Positions 55,383 through 64,000 are shown, numbered from the stretch's first letter. The stretch: 64,000 nt of DNA from Candidatus Hydrogenedentota bacterium (GCA_029556545.1 JAKQEQ010000153.1:62001-126000); one strand, 5' to 3'. Program-made: numbers and translations. Notes: generated from the letters alone by a model not told the origin.

Positions 55383-56249
55383 ATGGCGCTCCCACTGACC
55401 ATATATCGCGAACCGAGCTTCTCCGAGGCCCGGCTCGTGATGGGATTCTCCGGCTGGATGGACGGCGGCGAGGTCTCGACGGGGACCGTCGAGTATCTCG
55501 TGTCGCGTTTTCAGACTGTCGAGTTCGCACAGATTCAGCCGCAGGACTTCTTCGTGTACAACGTTCCCGGCCCGATGGAGGTGGCCGCCCTGTTCCGGCC
55601 GCAGGCGCGCATCGAGAACGGGGTCGTCGCGGCGGTCGAGGAGCCGGCTAATGCGTTCCACGGTTGCCCCGAGCACAATCTTATCCTCTTCGCGGGCCGC
55701 GAGCCGAATGTTCGATGGAAGGCCTACGCGGACTGCATTCTCCACGTGGCCGCCACCTTCGGCGTAACGAAAATCTACTTCGTCGGCAGCGTCGCGGGGA
55801 TCGCGCCGCATACCCGCATGCCCCGGTTCTTCTGTTCCGTCTCGGAGCCGTCCATGACGCCGCTCCTGCAGCAATACGGGCTCGAACCGTCGAACTACGC
55901 GGGGCCGGCCGGCTTCGTCACGTACCTGACCACGCGGTGCCCGCAGTACGGAATCGAGATGATGAACGTGGTGGCGGAAGTCCCGGCTTACGTTCAGGGG
56001 CGCAACGTGAAGTGCATCGAGGCGACGATTCACAAGCTGGGCGAGCTGCTCGACATCAGCATCCACACGGACGACCTGCACTTCATGAGCGTCGAATTCG
56101 AGAAACAACTGAGCAAGATCATTCGTAAGCGCCCGGAACTCGCGGAACTCATCGGCAAGATCGAGCACGACTACGACCGCCAGGTCGTCGATACGCAAAT
56201 GGCCGACCTGAAAGCTTGGTTCGAGAAGCAGGACATCCGGCTCGACTGA
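55383..56249 (+). CDS. PAC2-family (proteasome assembly chaperone-like) protein
   Basis: This 288-residue protein has the PAC2 fold shared by archaeal and actinobacterial proteins and eukaryotic proteasome assembly chaperone 2. It shows RLVMGFSGWMDGGEVSTGTVEYLV at the start, NLILFAGREPNVRWKAYADCIL, GVTKIYFVGSVAGIAPHTR and YAGPAGFVTYLTTRCPQYGIEMMNVVAEVPAYVQGRN. The C-terminal 70 residues are helical and charged. The bacterial function is unsettled; no proteasome gene is in the window. It stands upstream of an AspT-type transporter on the same strand. Confidence 0.82.
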   Translation: MALPLTIYREPSFSEARLVMGFSGWMDGGEVSTGTVEYLVSRFQTVEFAQIQPQDFFVYNVPGPMEVAALFRPQARIENGVVAAVEEPANAFHGCPEHNLILFAGREPNVRWKAYADCILHVAATFGVTKIYFVGSVAGIAPHTRMPRFFCSVSEPSMTPLLQQYGLEPSNYAGPAGFVTYLTTRCPQYGIEMMNVVAEVPAYVQGRNVKCIEATIHKLGELLDISIHTDDLHFMSVEFEKQLSKIIRKRPELAELIGKIEHDYDRQVVDTQMADLKAWFEKQDIRLD

Positions 56250-56334
56250 GCGCGGCGACGCGCCCGCTCGCCGCGCGCCGTACCGATGCGCTATCATAGG
56301 CGTCGCGCACGGTTTCCACTACGCGGATGTACCC

Positions 56335-58032
56335 ATGAAGCTCTCCTTCCGAATCGCACTGTTCTCCCTCGCATGCGCCTGTTCCGCCGCGGCGCTCGCC
56401 GCGCAGGCGGACCCGGTGGCGGCGAACGCATCGCTGCCCCGGCTTATCCTCGATCATCCGATCACGTCCGTATTCGCGATTATCGGGATCGGGATGTTGC
56501 TGGGCAGCATCAAAATATACGGCGTATCTCTGGGCAGCAGCGGCGTGATCTTCGTCGCGATTGTCTTCGGCGCGCTTGGCTGCTCGCTGCCGAAGGAATT
56601 AGGCAATTTCGGCTTGGTGCTGTTTGTGTACTGTGTCGGCCTGAGCGCCGGACCGGGGTTCTTCCGAGCGTTCTTCCGCCACGGGACCGAGCTCGCCAAG
56701 ATCAGCGTGACGGTGGTCGCCGCGGGCGCAACGGTCGCCGTCGCGTTCGCGTGGATGGCGGGCGTCCCGGCGCCATTGGCCGCCGGGGTCTTCGCGGGCG
56801 CGCTCACGAGCACGCCCGGCCTCGCCACGGCGCTCGCCGACCTGCAGAACGACCCGATGGTGTCGATCGGCTACGGTATCGCCTACCCCTTCGGTGTCGT
56901 CGCCGTCGTATTATTCGTGCAACTGCTGCCGCGTCTCCTGGGCCACGACCTCGAGGCGGAGGGCCATAAGCACGCGGCGTCGGGGCCCGACAAGAACCGC
57001 ATCCAGCGCATGCTCATCGAGGTGTGCAATCCGTCGATCATGGGCCGCAAAATCCAGGACGTCCACTTCGTCGCCGCGTCGCGCTGCCAGATTTCTCGGG
57101 TCTTGCGGGGCGAACGCCTTGTCCCTATCACCTCCGAGACCGTCTTCGAGGACGGCCAGCATCTGCTCGCCGTCGGCCATGACGACCGTCTCCAGGACCT
57201 GGCCGACTTCCTCGGAAGGCGCAGCGACCGACCCTATTATCTCGACACGGCCTCGGAATTGATGCAGGTGGTCGCGACAGCGCCCGCCGTGGTCGGTAAG
57301 AGCCTGCGCGAATTGAACCTGATCAACAAGTTCGGCGTCACGATCTCGCGCATCATCCGGCATGACGTGGGCTTCGTGCCCGACGCCGAAACCGTCGTGC
57401 AGCGCGCCGACGTGCTCTACGCCGTCGGCGAGCCGCAGGCGATCAAACAGCTCGCGACGTTCGCGGGACATCGCACGCGCGTCCTCGATGAGACAGACCT
57501 CATCTCCCTGTCGGCAGGCATCATCGCCGGCGTGTTGCTCGGCATGACGCCCATCGCCTTTCCCGGCACGCAGGGGTTCACCCTCGGGTTGGCCGGCGGA
57601 CCGCTGCTTGTGGCGTTGGTGCTCGGGCACTTCGGGGGCGTCGGCCGCATCCGCGGCCACATGCCGCGGGCGGCCCGGTTGCTCATGACCGAAGCGGGAC
57701 TCGTCTTCTTCCTCGCGGCCGCGGGCGCCAAAGCGGGGGAGGGCTTCCTGCCCGTGCTGCGCAGCCAGGGAGTGCCGCTCGTCGTCATGGGCGCGCTGAT
57801 CAGCACGCTTCCCATGCTTCTCGGCTATGGATTTGCGCGGCGCGTTCTTCGCCTGGGCCTGCTCGAAACCTATGGCGGCATTTGTGGCGGCATGACCTCG
57901 ACCCCCGGGCTCGGCGCCCTGACGAGTCGCACCGACTCGGAAGTCCCCACCGTCAGCTATGCCACCGCCTACCCCGTCGCACTAATCCTGGTGACCGTCT
58001 TCGCGCAAATGATCATCGCCGTGCTCACCTGA
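56335..58032 (+). CDS. AspT/YidE-family (AAEx) transporter with two TrkA-C domains
   Basis: This 565-residue inner-membrane transporter of the aspartate:alanine exchanger family has two blocks of membrane helices (residues about 45-205 and 390-565), each with the repeated motif TSTPGLATAL or TSTPGLGALT. They flank two cytosolic TrkA-C (RCK_C) domains (about 225-300 and 305-380; MGRKIQDVHFVAASRCQISRVLRGERLVPITSETVFEDGQHLLAVGHDDRL). The first ~25 residues form a signal-like helix. Known relatives exchange aspartate/alanine or export dicarboxylates; the cargo is not predictable. Both TrkA-C domains suggest regulation by a small cytosolic ligand. Confidence 0.85.
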   Translation: MKLSFRIALFSLACACSAAALAAQADPVAANASLPRLILDHPITSVFAIIGIGMLLGSIKIYGVSLGSSGVIFVAIVFGALGCSLPKELGNFGLVLFVYCVGLSAGPGFFRAFFRHGTELAKISVTVVAAGATVAVAFAWMAGVPAPLAAGVFAGALTSTPGLATALADLQNDPMVSIGYGIAYPFGVVAVVLFVQLLPRLLGHDLEAEGHKHAASGPDKNRIQRMLIEVCNPSIMGRKIQDVHFVAASRCQISRVLRGERLVPITSETVFEDGQHLLAVGHDDRLQDLADFLGRRSDRPYYLDTASELMQVVATAPAVVGKSLRELNLINKFGVTISRIIRHDVGFVPDAETVVQRADVLYAVGEPQAIKQLATFAGHRTRVLDETDLISLSAGIIAGVLLGMTPIAFPGTQGFTLGLAGGPLLVALVLGHFGGVGRIRGHMPRAARLLMTEAGLVFFLAAAGAKAGEGFLPVLRSQGVPLVVMGALISTLPMLLGYGFARRVLRLGLLETYGGICGGMTSTPGLGALTSRTDSEVPTVSYATAYPVALILVTVFAQMIIAVLT

Positions 58033-58223
58033 GCGCCTCCCGCCCGCCGTCTTCTTTCCCGCCGCGCCCGGAAGAAATCCACACCACGGGTTGTTCGTTT
58101 TGTACGGACGTGGTGGGCGAACCTCCGCCGGCTTGCAGGCTCAGTGCGCGGAGGTTCCCTCTCCGGTGCGGCGAAAACGCCACCGTGCAGGCGCGCGGCG
58201 ACACACAAAGGAGGTTGCGCACG

Positions 58224-59339
58224 ATGACGATGGTTTACAGCCCCGGTTTGGATGGTGTCGTGGCCGGAGAAACCCGGGTTTCCTGCGTGGACCAGGGACG
58301 CCTCTTGTACCGCGGCTACGCGATTCAGGAACTTGCGGAAAAGACGAATTTCGAGGAAGTCCTGCATCTCATGCTCTACGGCGAACTGCCGGGCGAGGAG
58401 CGGCTCCAGTACATCATGGACCGGCTCGATGATTTCCGCGCCTTACCGGAACAGGTCTACCACGTGCTGCAACACATCCCCGCGACGGTCCCGATGATGG
58501 AGGTGGTCCGCACGATGGTCTCTTTCGCGGGGCACTTCGATCCTGTCGAAGGCGATGACGACGAGGCGATCCGCCAGCGCGCGATCTGGCTGACGGCCCA
58601 GGTTCCAAGCATCATTGCGGCCCGGCACCGCCTGTTGAACGGCGACGAACCGGTCAAGCCGCGGCGGGGCATGTCCCACGCCGCCCAGATGCTCTATCTG
58701 CTGTTCGGCGAGGAGCCGGACGACATGACCGCCGACCTGCTGGACCTCACGCTGGTCTTGTACGCCGAACACGAATTCAACGCCAGCACGTTCACGTGCC
58801 GGGTCATCTGCTCGACGGAATCGGACCTCGTTTCGTCGGTCGCGGGCGCGATTGGCGCGCTCAAGGGGCCGCTACACGGCGGCGCGAACGAAGCCGCCAT
58901 GAGAATGCTCCTGCGGTTCAAGTCGGCGGACGAAGCCGCGAAATGGGTCGTCGAGGCGCTGGAACGCAAGGAGAAGATCATGGGATTCGGCCACCGCGTC
59001 TACCGACACGGCGACCACCGGGCGCACATCCTCGAACAGAAGATGCGTAAACTGGCGCACAAGAAGGGGCAGGACCACTGGCTCGCCATTTACGACGCTG
59101 TCCGGGACCCCGTGCGACGGCTGAAGAACATCTACCCGAATGTGGACTACCCCTGCGGCCTTACCTATCACTTGATGGGGCTGCCGCTTGACCTGTTCAC
59201 GCCGATCTTTGTGTCCGCGCGCGTAAGCGGGTGGAGCGCCCATTACCTCGAACAGTCCCGCGGCAACCGGCTTTACCGCCCGCTCAGCGAATACATCGGC
59301 CAGGCCGAGCGGACCGTCCCCCCCCTTGACGAACGGTAA
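58224..59339 (+). CDS. Citrate synthase
   Basis: This enzyme condenses oxaloacetate and acetyl-CoA. The start is at the ATG 58224, 8 bases behind a strong AAAGGAGGT site; upstream frame is not family-like. The 371-residue protein is the short (Gram-positive/archaeal CitZ-like) type. Motifs: YSPGLDGVVAGETRVSCVD, LLYRGYAIQELAEKTNFEEVLHLMLYGELP, catalytic-region His in EHEFNASTFTCR and GPLHGGANEAAMRML, and Asp near VDYPCGLTYHLMGLP, followed by RVSGWSAHYLEQ. Without a 2-methylcitrate locus nearby, citrate synthase is the best call, but methylcitrate synthase is possible. Confidence 0.93.
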   Translation: MTMVYSPGLDGVVAGETRVSCVDQGRLLYRGYAIQELAEKTNFEEVLHLMLYGELPGEERLQYIMDRLDDFRALPEQVYHVLQHIPATVPMMEVVRTMVSFAGHFDPVEGDDDEAIRQRAIWLTAQVPSIIAARHRLLNGDEPVKPRRGMSHAAQMLYLLFGEEPDDMTADLLDLTLVLYAEHEFNASTFTCRVICSTESDLVSSVAGAIGALKGPLHGGANEAAMRMLLRFKSADEAAKWVVEALERKEKIMGFGHRVYRHGDHRAHILEQKMRKLAHKKGQDHWLAIYDAVRDPVRRLKNIYPNVDYPCGLTYHLMGLPLDLFTPIFVSARVSGWSAHYLEQSRGNRLYRPLSEYIGQAERTVPPLDER

Positions 59340-59396
59340 GGGCTTCGGGGACCGGTCGAACGGGAATCCGCGGGAATCGTTTCCCGGGTCGCGTCG

Positions 59397-60023
59397 TCAC
59401 TCGGCAGGCAAGTAAGGCGCCGGATCCACCGCCTTGCCATCGATGCGGACCTCGTAATGCAGGTGGGGCGTCGTGGCGCGGCCGGTCCGACCGATCTTCC
59501 CGAGTTCGTCGCCCTTGCACACCTTGTCGCCCACCTTTACGTTCCGCGCGGAAAGGTGCGCGTAAGCCGTGGCGCAACCCTCGCCGTGATCGACCACCAC
59601 GATATGGCCGTAGCCGTCCTGAACCGTCGACAACGTTACGGCCCCGTCCGCCGTCGCGACGACCGGAGCGCCGAACGGCGCCTTGATGTCAATACCGCGG
59701 TGCAGACGCGACTTGCCGCTGCCGCCGCTGGCGCGGCGCACACCGAAGGTCGAAATGACTTTACAGGCAGGATGGTCAATCGGCCACGATTCGGGGACCG
59801 CGGCGATGGGCGTCGGCGCGGGCTGTTCCGCCGGGCGTTCAAAAACGGGGGCGCGGACGGGGCGGGGCTCGATGCGATAGACGTAGGCGGCAAGCGGTCT
59901 GGTGGATGTTATCGTCGTGGGTTTCGCTGCTTCGCGGTGCCCCGCACACCCTAGAACCCCCGAAGCCATCGCCGCCATGATCAAGAACGCCGCTACTCCC
60001 CCGCACAACCCGCGACACACCAT
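59397..60023 (-). CDS. M23 (LytM) peptidase-domain lipoprotein
   Basis: This 208-residue lipoprotein has the signal peptide MVCRGLCGGVAAFLIMAAMASGVLGC with lipobox VLGC, then a Pro-rich linker, then an M23/LytM domain. The zinc motifs are complete: HRGIDI (His and Asp) and HLHYEVR (HxH), so it may be an active glycyl-glycine-type endopeptidase or an amidase activator acting on peptidoglycan. A GGAAGGAG site is 7 bases before the ATG at 60023, which decides the start against the longer frame to 60239. It is convergent with the citrate synthase gene. Confidence 0.88.
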   Translation of the reverse strand: MVCRGLCGGVAAFLIMAAMASGVLGCAGHREAAKPTTITSTRPLAAYVYRIEPRPVRAPVFERPAEQPAPTPIAAVPESWPIDHPACKVISTFGVRRASGGSGKSRLHRGIDIKAPFGAPVVATADGAVTLSTVQDGYGHIVVVDHGEGCATAYAHLSARNVKVGDKVCKGDELGKIGRTGRATTPHLHYEVRIDGKAVDPAPYLPAE

Positions 60024-60250
60024 GCTCGCGCTCCTTCCGCAATAATGCAATTTCACACCACCGCGAGGGGCCGCGACGCCACCATAGCCGTGGCGTAAGC
60101 AAACCCGCAGGCCGAGACCACCACGCATGAGGCCTTCCGAATCCCTCCACGCGGAGCCATTATAGCAACTCAGGCGCTCCTGCGCCACCTTGATGCGGGG
60201 AGCCGCACGCGGGCTGCTTGCAGAAGGCTCATGCACCAAGTCACGAAGCG

Positions 60251-60736
60251 CTAATGCGTTTGTTGACGCGCGGGCGCGCCGCCCGTCCGCCGCAGCGCCT
60301 TGCGCAGTTCGACGTTCTCCGCGTTGGCTTTCTCAAGGCGCTCGCTGAGAATGTGGATCACGTTCAGGAGCAGCCGCACCGCAACGTGCTTCTCGAGAAT
60401 GTTGTTGATGCTGCGCTCATCGAGCGTGAAGACTTTCGCGGGGGTGATGGCCGTAGCGCTGGCGATGCGCGGCCTGCGATTCAGCACCGCCATCTCTCCG
60501 AAAGCATCACCGACTTCGCATTTCGCAATGAGTTCGCTCTTGTTGTAGATGCCCACCTCGCCGCTCAAGACGATGAAGACATTCGTGCCCAGCATACCCT
60601 CGTGGAAGATGGTCTGGTTCTCGTGAAAGTGCAGCACGTTGCCGCAGTGAAGGATGAACTCCACCTCCTCCGGCGACAGTCCATGGAATATCTTCACCTT
60701 CTCCGCGTATTTCCTGTACTTGCTTTCGTCGCTCAT
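60251..60736 (-). CDS. Cyclic nucleotide-binding domain protein with coiled-coil tail
   Basis: This 161-residue protein has a single cNMP-binding domain (about residues 15-125): KIFHGLSPEEVEFILHCGNVLHFHENQTIFHEGMLGTNVFIVLSGEVGIY, then the phosphate-binding-cassette-like GDAFGEMAVLNRRPRIASATA. The last 35 residues form a helix rich in Glu/Lys/Asn with heptad-like spacing (SERLEKANAENVELRKALRR). There is no DNA-binding domain. AGAGGA lies 7 bases before the ATG. It diverges from pilB, so it may help regulate the pilus motor by cyclic nucleotide; that is inference. Confidence 0.82.
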   Translation of the reverse strand: MSDESKYRKYAEKVKIFHGLSPEEVEFILHCGNVLHFHENQTIFHEGMLGTNVFIVLSGEVGIYNKSELIAKCEVGDAFGEMAVLNRRPRIASATAITPAKVFTLDERSINNILEKHVAVRLLLNVIHILSERLEKANAENVELRKALRRTGGAPARQQTH

Positions 60737-60932
60737 GGACAATCCTCTCGGTCCGATAATTCGATGTCCTGCGCACCCGTAGACTTTCGCCATTATCTTA
60801 CCTTAATCCGCTACGCTTCGCCACTCGCCGCGCCGAACAGAGAAATTATGCGCAATTTGCTTTGGCGTGTGGGGCGCATTTACCATCAGCGCGCGAAATC
60901 GCGTGGCGCCAGGACGGCGGGAGGGGCATTAG

Positions 60933-62879
60933 ATGAGCATGGACAACATCGAAGCCGGCGACCGGCTGGTCAAGCAGGACCTCATCACACAGGAAGAATT
61001 GGCAGAGGCGCGGGACCGCGCCACGCGCTCGGGCATCCCCTGGTATAAGCAGCTGATTCAGAGCGGCAAGGTGTCGTTCAGCGTTCTCGAGGATGCGCTA
61101 CGCTACGAGTTCCACCTGCCTTCGACCCAGAGCAAGCAGAAGCAACTCGGCGACACGCTCGTCGAGATCAAGGCAATTACGCTGGAGCAGTTGCGTGAGG
61201 CCTTGGCGGAGCAGCAGCGGACAGGCCGCCTCCTCGGCAACATCCTCCTCGAGCATGAGTACGTTACCGAGGAGATGATGGCGCGCGCCCTCAGCCGTCA
61301 GCAGGGACTCGAGTTCACCGCTATCGAGGACGCGTCCAGCAGTCGCGACGCCTTAGAGGCGGTCCCCGAGAGCATCGCCCGAAGCTACCAATTCATACCC
61401 GTCGCCATCGAAAGGGACAAGGTGGCCGTTCTCATAGCGGACCCGTCCCTGCGCGAGCGGCTGGGCGATGCCGGGGTGCTTCTTTCGAAGCGCTTCTATC
61501 CGATGATGACGGCAGCGCATGACCTCGAGGCGGAAATCGAGCGTCGTTATGCGGCGCTGCGCCAGGGCGACGCGCCGAAGGCAGCACCCAGGCAGCAGAC
61601 CGCACCCGCAAAACAAGCAACCAAGGCCGGCAAGGCCGGTGAACGCGCAAAGGGAACGCACGCAATGCAGGAACCATCCACGACCAAGACCGCAGCGGAG
61701 CCTTCGCGTTTCGAGGAAATCGCGAAGAAGGCGTCCGGCAGCACGGTTATCAAGCTGGTGTCCACCATTCTCGAGGGCGCCGTGAATTCCGGCGCCACGG
61801 ATGTCCATCTCGATCCGCAGGAGCCGGAGATGCGTGTGCGCTACAGGATCGACGGCGTGCTCCACGATATCATGAGCATTCCGCAGAACACGGAGTTGGC
61901 CGTGATTTCGCGAATAAAAATACTCGCCGACCTGGACATCACCGAGACGCGCCACCCACAGGACGGGCACATCAGCATGGAGGTGGCTGGCCGTGCATTC
62001 GACGTCCGCGTCGCGACGCTTCCCACTTTCCTCGGTGAGCGCGTGGTGCTTCGACTCCTCGATCAAACGTCCATCTTGTCTGGAATCAAGGACTTGGGAC
62101 TTGAATCGGACGACGAGAAGAAGCTCACCGGCCTGATCAATCAGCCCTACGGCATGATCCTGGTCACGGGGCCGACCGGGAGCGGCAAGACCACGACGTT
62201 GTATGCGGCGCTGAACCAGAAGAACGTGCTGACCGACAGTATCGTCACGCTGGAAGACCCGGTCGAATATCAACTCTCCGGCATCAATCAGGTCCAGATT
62301 GATACGCATTTCGGCATAACTTTCGCCGCGACGCTGCGGGCGGCGATGCGACAGGATATTGACGTGCTGTTGGTCGGTGAGATTCGTGACGCGGAGACGG
62401 CGCATATCGCCATCCGCGCCGCCATGACGGGACACTTGGTCTTCAGCACGCTCCATACGAATGACGCACCGGAAGCCATCAGCACCCTGCGCAACATGGG
62501 GGTTCCCTCCTACCTCATATGCGGTGCGCTGAGCGCTGTCGTTGCACAACGGTTAGTCCGAAAAATCTGCGAAAACTGCCGTCAGCCGTTCAAACCTACG
62601 CCGGAAACACTGCGCGCCATCGGTCTACCCGCCACCGTTAAGAAACTCTACGGTGGGAAGGGGTGCGCCGCGTGCTATCACACGGGCAATCATGGACGAA
62701 CCGGAATATTCGAAATTCTTGAAATAACCGGTGATATTCGGCACTCTATCGCATCCGAGGCTGGCACGCACGAGATTGCGAAGCAGGCAAAGCTCGTTAC
62801 CATGGCTGAGCGTTGTCGGCAAAAAGTCCGCAGCGGAATCGTGGAACCAAAGGAATACCTGCGGGTTATACGGCAGTAG
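60933..62879 (+). CDS. pilB: Type IV pilus / type II secretion assembly ATPase (PilB/GspE)
   Basis: This 648-residue assembly ATPase has two N-terminal MshEN/GspE_N-like domains (residues about 1-65 and 68-140; LGDTLVEIKAITLEQLREALAEQQRTGRLLGNILLEHEYVTEEMMARALS). MshEN domains commonly bind c-di-GMP. A low-complexity Lys/Ala/Gln linker (about 205-260) follows, then the ATPase core: SGATDVHLDPQEPEMRVRYRIDG, Walker A GPTGSGKTTTLYAAL near residue 412, EDPVEYQLSGINQVQ, Walker B QDIDVLLVGEIRD, TGHLVFSTLHTND and the zinc motif CENC...CAAC. With pilT it completes a pilus motor pair. It is followed by the probable origin. Confidence 0.92.
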   Translation: MSMDNIEAGDRLVKQDLITQEELAEARDRATRSGIPWYKQLIQSGKVSFSVLEDALRYEFHLPSTQSKQKQLGDTLVEIKAITLEQLREALAEQQRTGRLLGNILLEHEYVTEEMMARALSRQQGLEFTAIEDASSSRDALEAVPESIARSYQFIPVAIERDKVAVLIADPSLRERLGDAGVLLSKRFYPMMTAAHDLEAEIERRYAALRQGDAPKAAPRQQTAPAKQATKAGKAGERAKGTHAMQEPSTTKTAAEPSRFEEIAKKASGSTVIKLVSTILEGAVNSGATDVHLDPQEPEMRVRYRIDGVLHDIMSIPQNTELAVISRIKILADLDITETRHPQDGHISMEVAGRAFDVRVATLPTFLGERVVLRLLDQTSILSGIKDLGLESDDEKKLTGLINQPYGMILVTGPTGSGKTTTLYAALNQKNVLTDSIVTLEDPVEYQLSGINQVQIDTHFGITFAATLRAAMRQDIDVLLVGEIRDAETAHIAIRAAMTGHLVFSTLHTNDAPEAISTLRNMGVPSYLICGALSAVVAQRLVRKICENCRQPFKPTPETLRAIGLPATVKKLYGGKGCAACYHTGNHGRTGIFEILEITGDIRHSIASEAGTHEIAKQAKLVTMAERCRQKVRSGIVEPKEYLRVIRQ

Positions 62880-62922
62880 AACCGGAGGATGCCGGGTGGT
62901 TGAGTCATCCATGTGGAGAACT

Positions 62923-62931
62923 TGTGCATAA
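62923..62931 (-). promoter_or_regulatory. DnaA box (TTATGCACA)
   Basis: An exact match to TTATNCACA on the minus strand, 44 bases after pilB. A one-mismatch box lies 3 bases before it at 62912-62920. Confidence 0.7.
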
Positions 62932-63192
62932 GCGACGGCTTACCTCGTCAGGCAGCCCTTTACATTCTGGGATCCACCACTTCTAAATATCGTATGCACG
63001 GACACTTACGACATTTGACGCTAGTTCCACGCAAGATATGTTATGATTTATAACTCCTTTATTTACAATAACTTAGTACTCTTCAGATCACCACAACCTT
63101 CCGATGGAAACACGGCGATTATCCGTTCCATGCGCTACGGGATAACTCGTCGCACAAGCGCTGTAAGTCCTTGTCACACACGCCACAACAGG

Positions 63193-63201
63193 TGTGGATA
63201 A
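63193..63201 (-). promoter_or_regulatory. DnaA box (TTATCCACA)
   Basis: An exact consensus DnaA box on the minus strand in the middle of the gene-free region upstream of dnaN, with further one-mismatch boxes within 175 bases. Confidence 0.78.
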
Positions 63202-63677
63202 CCTTCCATGAGAACGTGGAACCAACAACGAAAACCAGCCTGTGAAAAAGACTTGACGGACCAGGGGAAAAGAGAGTATGAAGTCCCCAACCTGGACGAC
63301 CGACTGGACATGACGACCGCAATGGAGATCCAATTGCCAACACAGTGTGGAAAAAGAGACAGGCCTTATCCTCAGCACCATCAACAGACGAACAGCCTGT
63401 TACGGATGCACTTACGGCTAAAATTCACAAGTAAACACCCCTTATGACTATATACGACTAAAAATATATCTTACGGAATAGAAAGGAAAGGAAAACTTTT
63501 CTCGGACATCAAGACGCATCGAACAGGATGTGATGAATCGCCCGTTTATAGACGGATACGAACAGAATCGGCTATTTGGAAAGGCTCTTGGTGAAATATG
63601 CGCACTTGGTAACCGTAAGGACTTGCAAAGCGCGTACGGTTAACGGTACCTTGGTGTCGCGGTAGGGAGATGCTCGC

Positions 63678-64000
63678 ATGAAGATTGCAATTGCTCGACA
63701 GGACCTCTTAGATGCGGTCAATAAAGTCAAGACGGTTGTTCCGTCGAAGTCCGCGTTGCCTATCCTCTCTCATCTGCTGATTGAGACGGTGGATACGGGT
63801 ATTCGGGTTAGCGCTACAGACTTGAAGGTAAGCATTCAGTGCGTCGTTGATTGCGACGTGCGGCAGCCCGGCGGGCTCACCGTATCATGCCAACGCTTGG
63901 CTTCGATTTTGAGTGAGCTTCCGGACAAGGAGATAACGCTGACGTTGGGGGAGAGCAACGTTGTCGAGCTTACTTGTGGCCGTATTCATACGAAGCTGTT
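63678..64000 (+). CDS. dnaN: DNA polymerase III beta subunit (sliding clamp), 3' end outside window
   Basis: The first 107 residues of the beta clamp: MKIAIARQDLLDAVNKVKTVVPSKSALPILSHLLIE, then GIRVSATDLKVSIQ and VSCQRLASILSELPDKEITLTLGE. This is domain 1 of the three-domain ring protein that holds DNA polymerase III on DNA. The ATG is 7 bases behind GGGAGA. The gene runs off the window. Its position next to a DnaA-box region matches the usual oriC-dnaA-dnaN neighbourhood, although dnaA is not directly upstream here. Confidence 0.95.
   Translation, partial: MKIAIARQDLLDAVNKVKTVVPSKSALPILSHLLIETVDTGIRVSATDLKVSIQCVVDCDVRQPGGLTVSCQRLASILSELPDKEITLTLGESNVVELTCGRIHTKL

Larger units (their letters stand above)
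62880..63677. other. Probable chromosomal replication origin region (oriC)
   Basis: About 800 gene-free bases lie between pilB and dnaN, clearly richer in A+T than the flanks. They hold two exact DnaA boxes (TTATGCACA and TTATCCACA, both on the minus strand at 62923-62931 and 63193-63201) and one-mismatch boxes at 62912-62920, 63241-63249, 63346-63354 (minus) and 63366-63374 (plus). AT-rich blocks at 63035-63080 and 63441-63500 could be unwinding elements. TTACGG recurs four times (63401-63480 and, inverted, near 63613). An AACCGTA/TACGGTT inverted repeat (63611-63617, 63635-63641) lies just before dnaN. No ORF in it is convincing. Confidence 0.75.

Overview
The window is GC-rich bacterial chromosome with long co-directional gene blocks, ATGA-type start/stop overlaps, GGAGG-type ribosome binding sites and some GTG/TTG starts. 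I see no rRNA, tRNA, CRISPR array, prophage or intact IS element. Its mix of genes (alkaline-phosphatase-superfamily 'sulfatases', URO-D-like and sugar-isomerase-like enzymes, type IV pilus ATPases, HD-GYP/HDOD signalling, a molybdenum formate dehydrogenase) recalls uncultivated anaerobic or facultative lineages such as Candidatus Hydrogenedentota or neighbours of the PVC group. That placement is inference and weak.

Layout. 1-2.5 kb: surE (cut by the window edge), a DedA-like membrane protein, a thioesterase and a dCMP deaminase. 2.5-3.1 kb: a MITE-like element inserted in an ATTCCC-N8-GGGAAT palindrome. 3.1-11 kb: surface/envelope genes, namely a membrane glycosyltransferase-like protein fused to a sulfatase-fold domain, a secreted TIM-barrel hydrolase, a GT-C-like membrane protein and a lipoprotein sulfatase. 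11-17 kb, minus strand: a 46-residue membrane microprotein, pilT, a URO-D-family methyltransferase, ahcY and a secreted glycosidase-like protein. 17-24 kb: addB-addA. 24-30 kb: a translationally coupled signalling operon (HDOD, hybrid histidine kinase, REC-PAS-HD-GYP). 30-34 kb: an MmgE/PrpD protein and ftsH. 34-39 kb: an MFS pump, then amt-glnK-glnA with a canonical sigma-54 promoter before amt.

39.8-46.8 kb is a formate module: an oxalate/formate-type transporter, a Cys-type formate dehydrogenase with a NuoG-like N-terminus, a fused NuoE-NuoF (FdsG-FdsB) diaphorase, a lone receiver protein and mobA. The NuoE-like half has lost all four [2Fe-2S] cysteines. 47-52 kb: a Nudix hydrolase, an isomerase-like protein, leuC and leuD separated by a nucleotidyltransferase-HEPN fusion, and tag. 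52-55 kb looks like a cytoplasmic NiFe-hydrogenase locus without its catalytic subunits: a cNMP-binding protein, a gamma (flavin) subunit, a maturation protease, hypA and hypB are present, but beta, delta and alpha are missing. The gamma subunit and the protease have also lost metal ligands. 55-60 kb: PAC2 protein, AspT-type transporter, citrate synthase, M23 lipoprotein. 60-64 kb: a cNMP-binding protein, pilB, then about 800 bp of AT-richer DNA with DnaA boxes (probable oriC) and the start of dnaN.

Short dispersed hairpin repeats recur through the window, both between genes and in frame inside three genes. The most unusual signals are the hydrogenase-less hydrogenase operon, the cysteine-free NuoE domain, the MITE-like insertion and the hairpin family with covarying arms.
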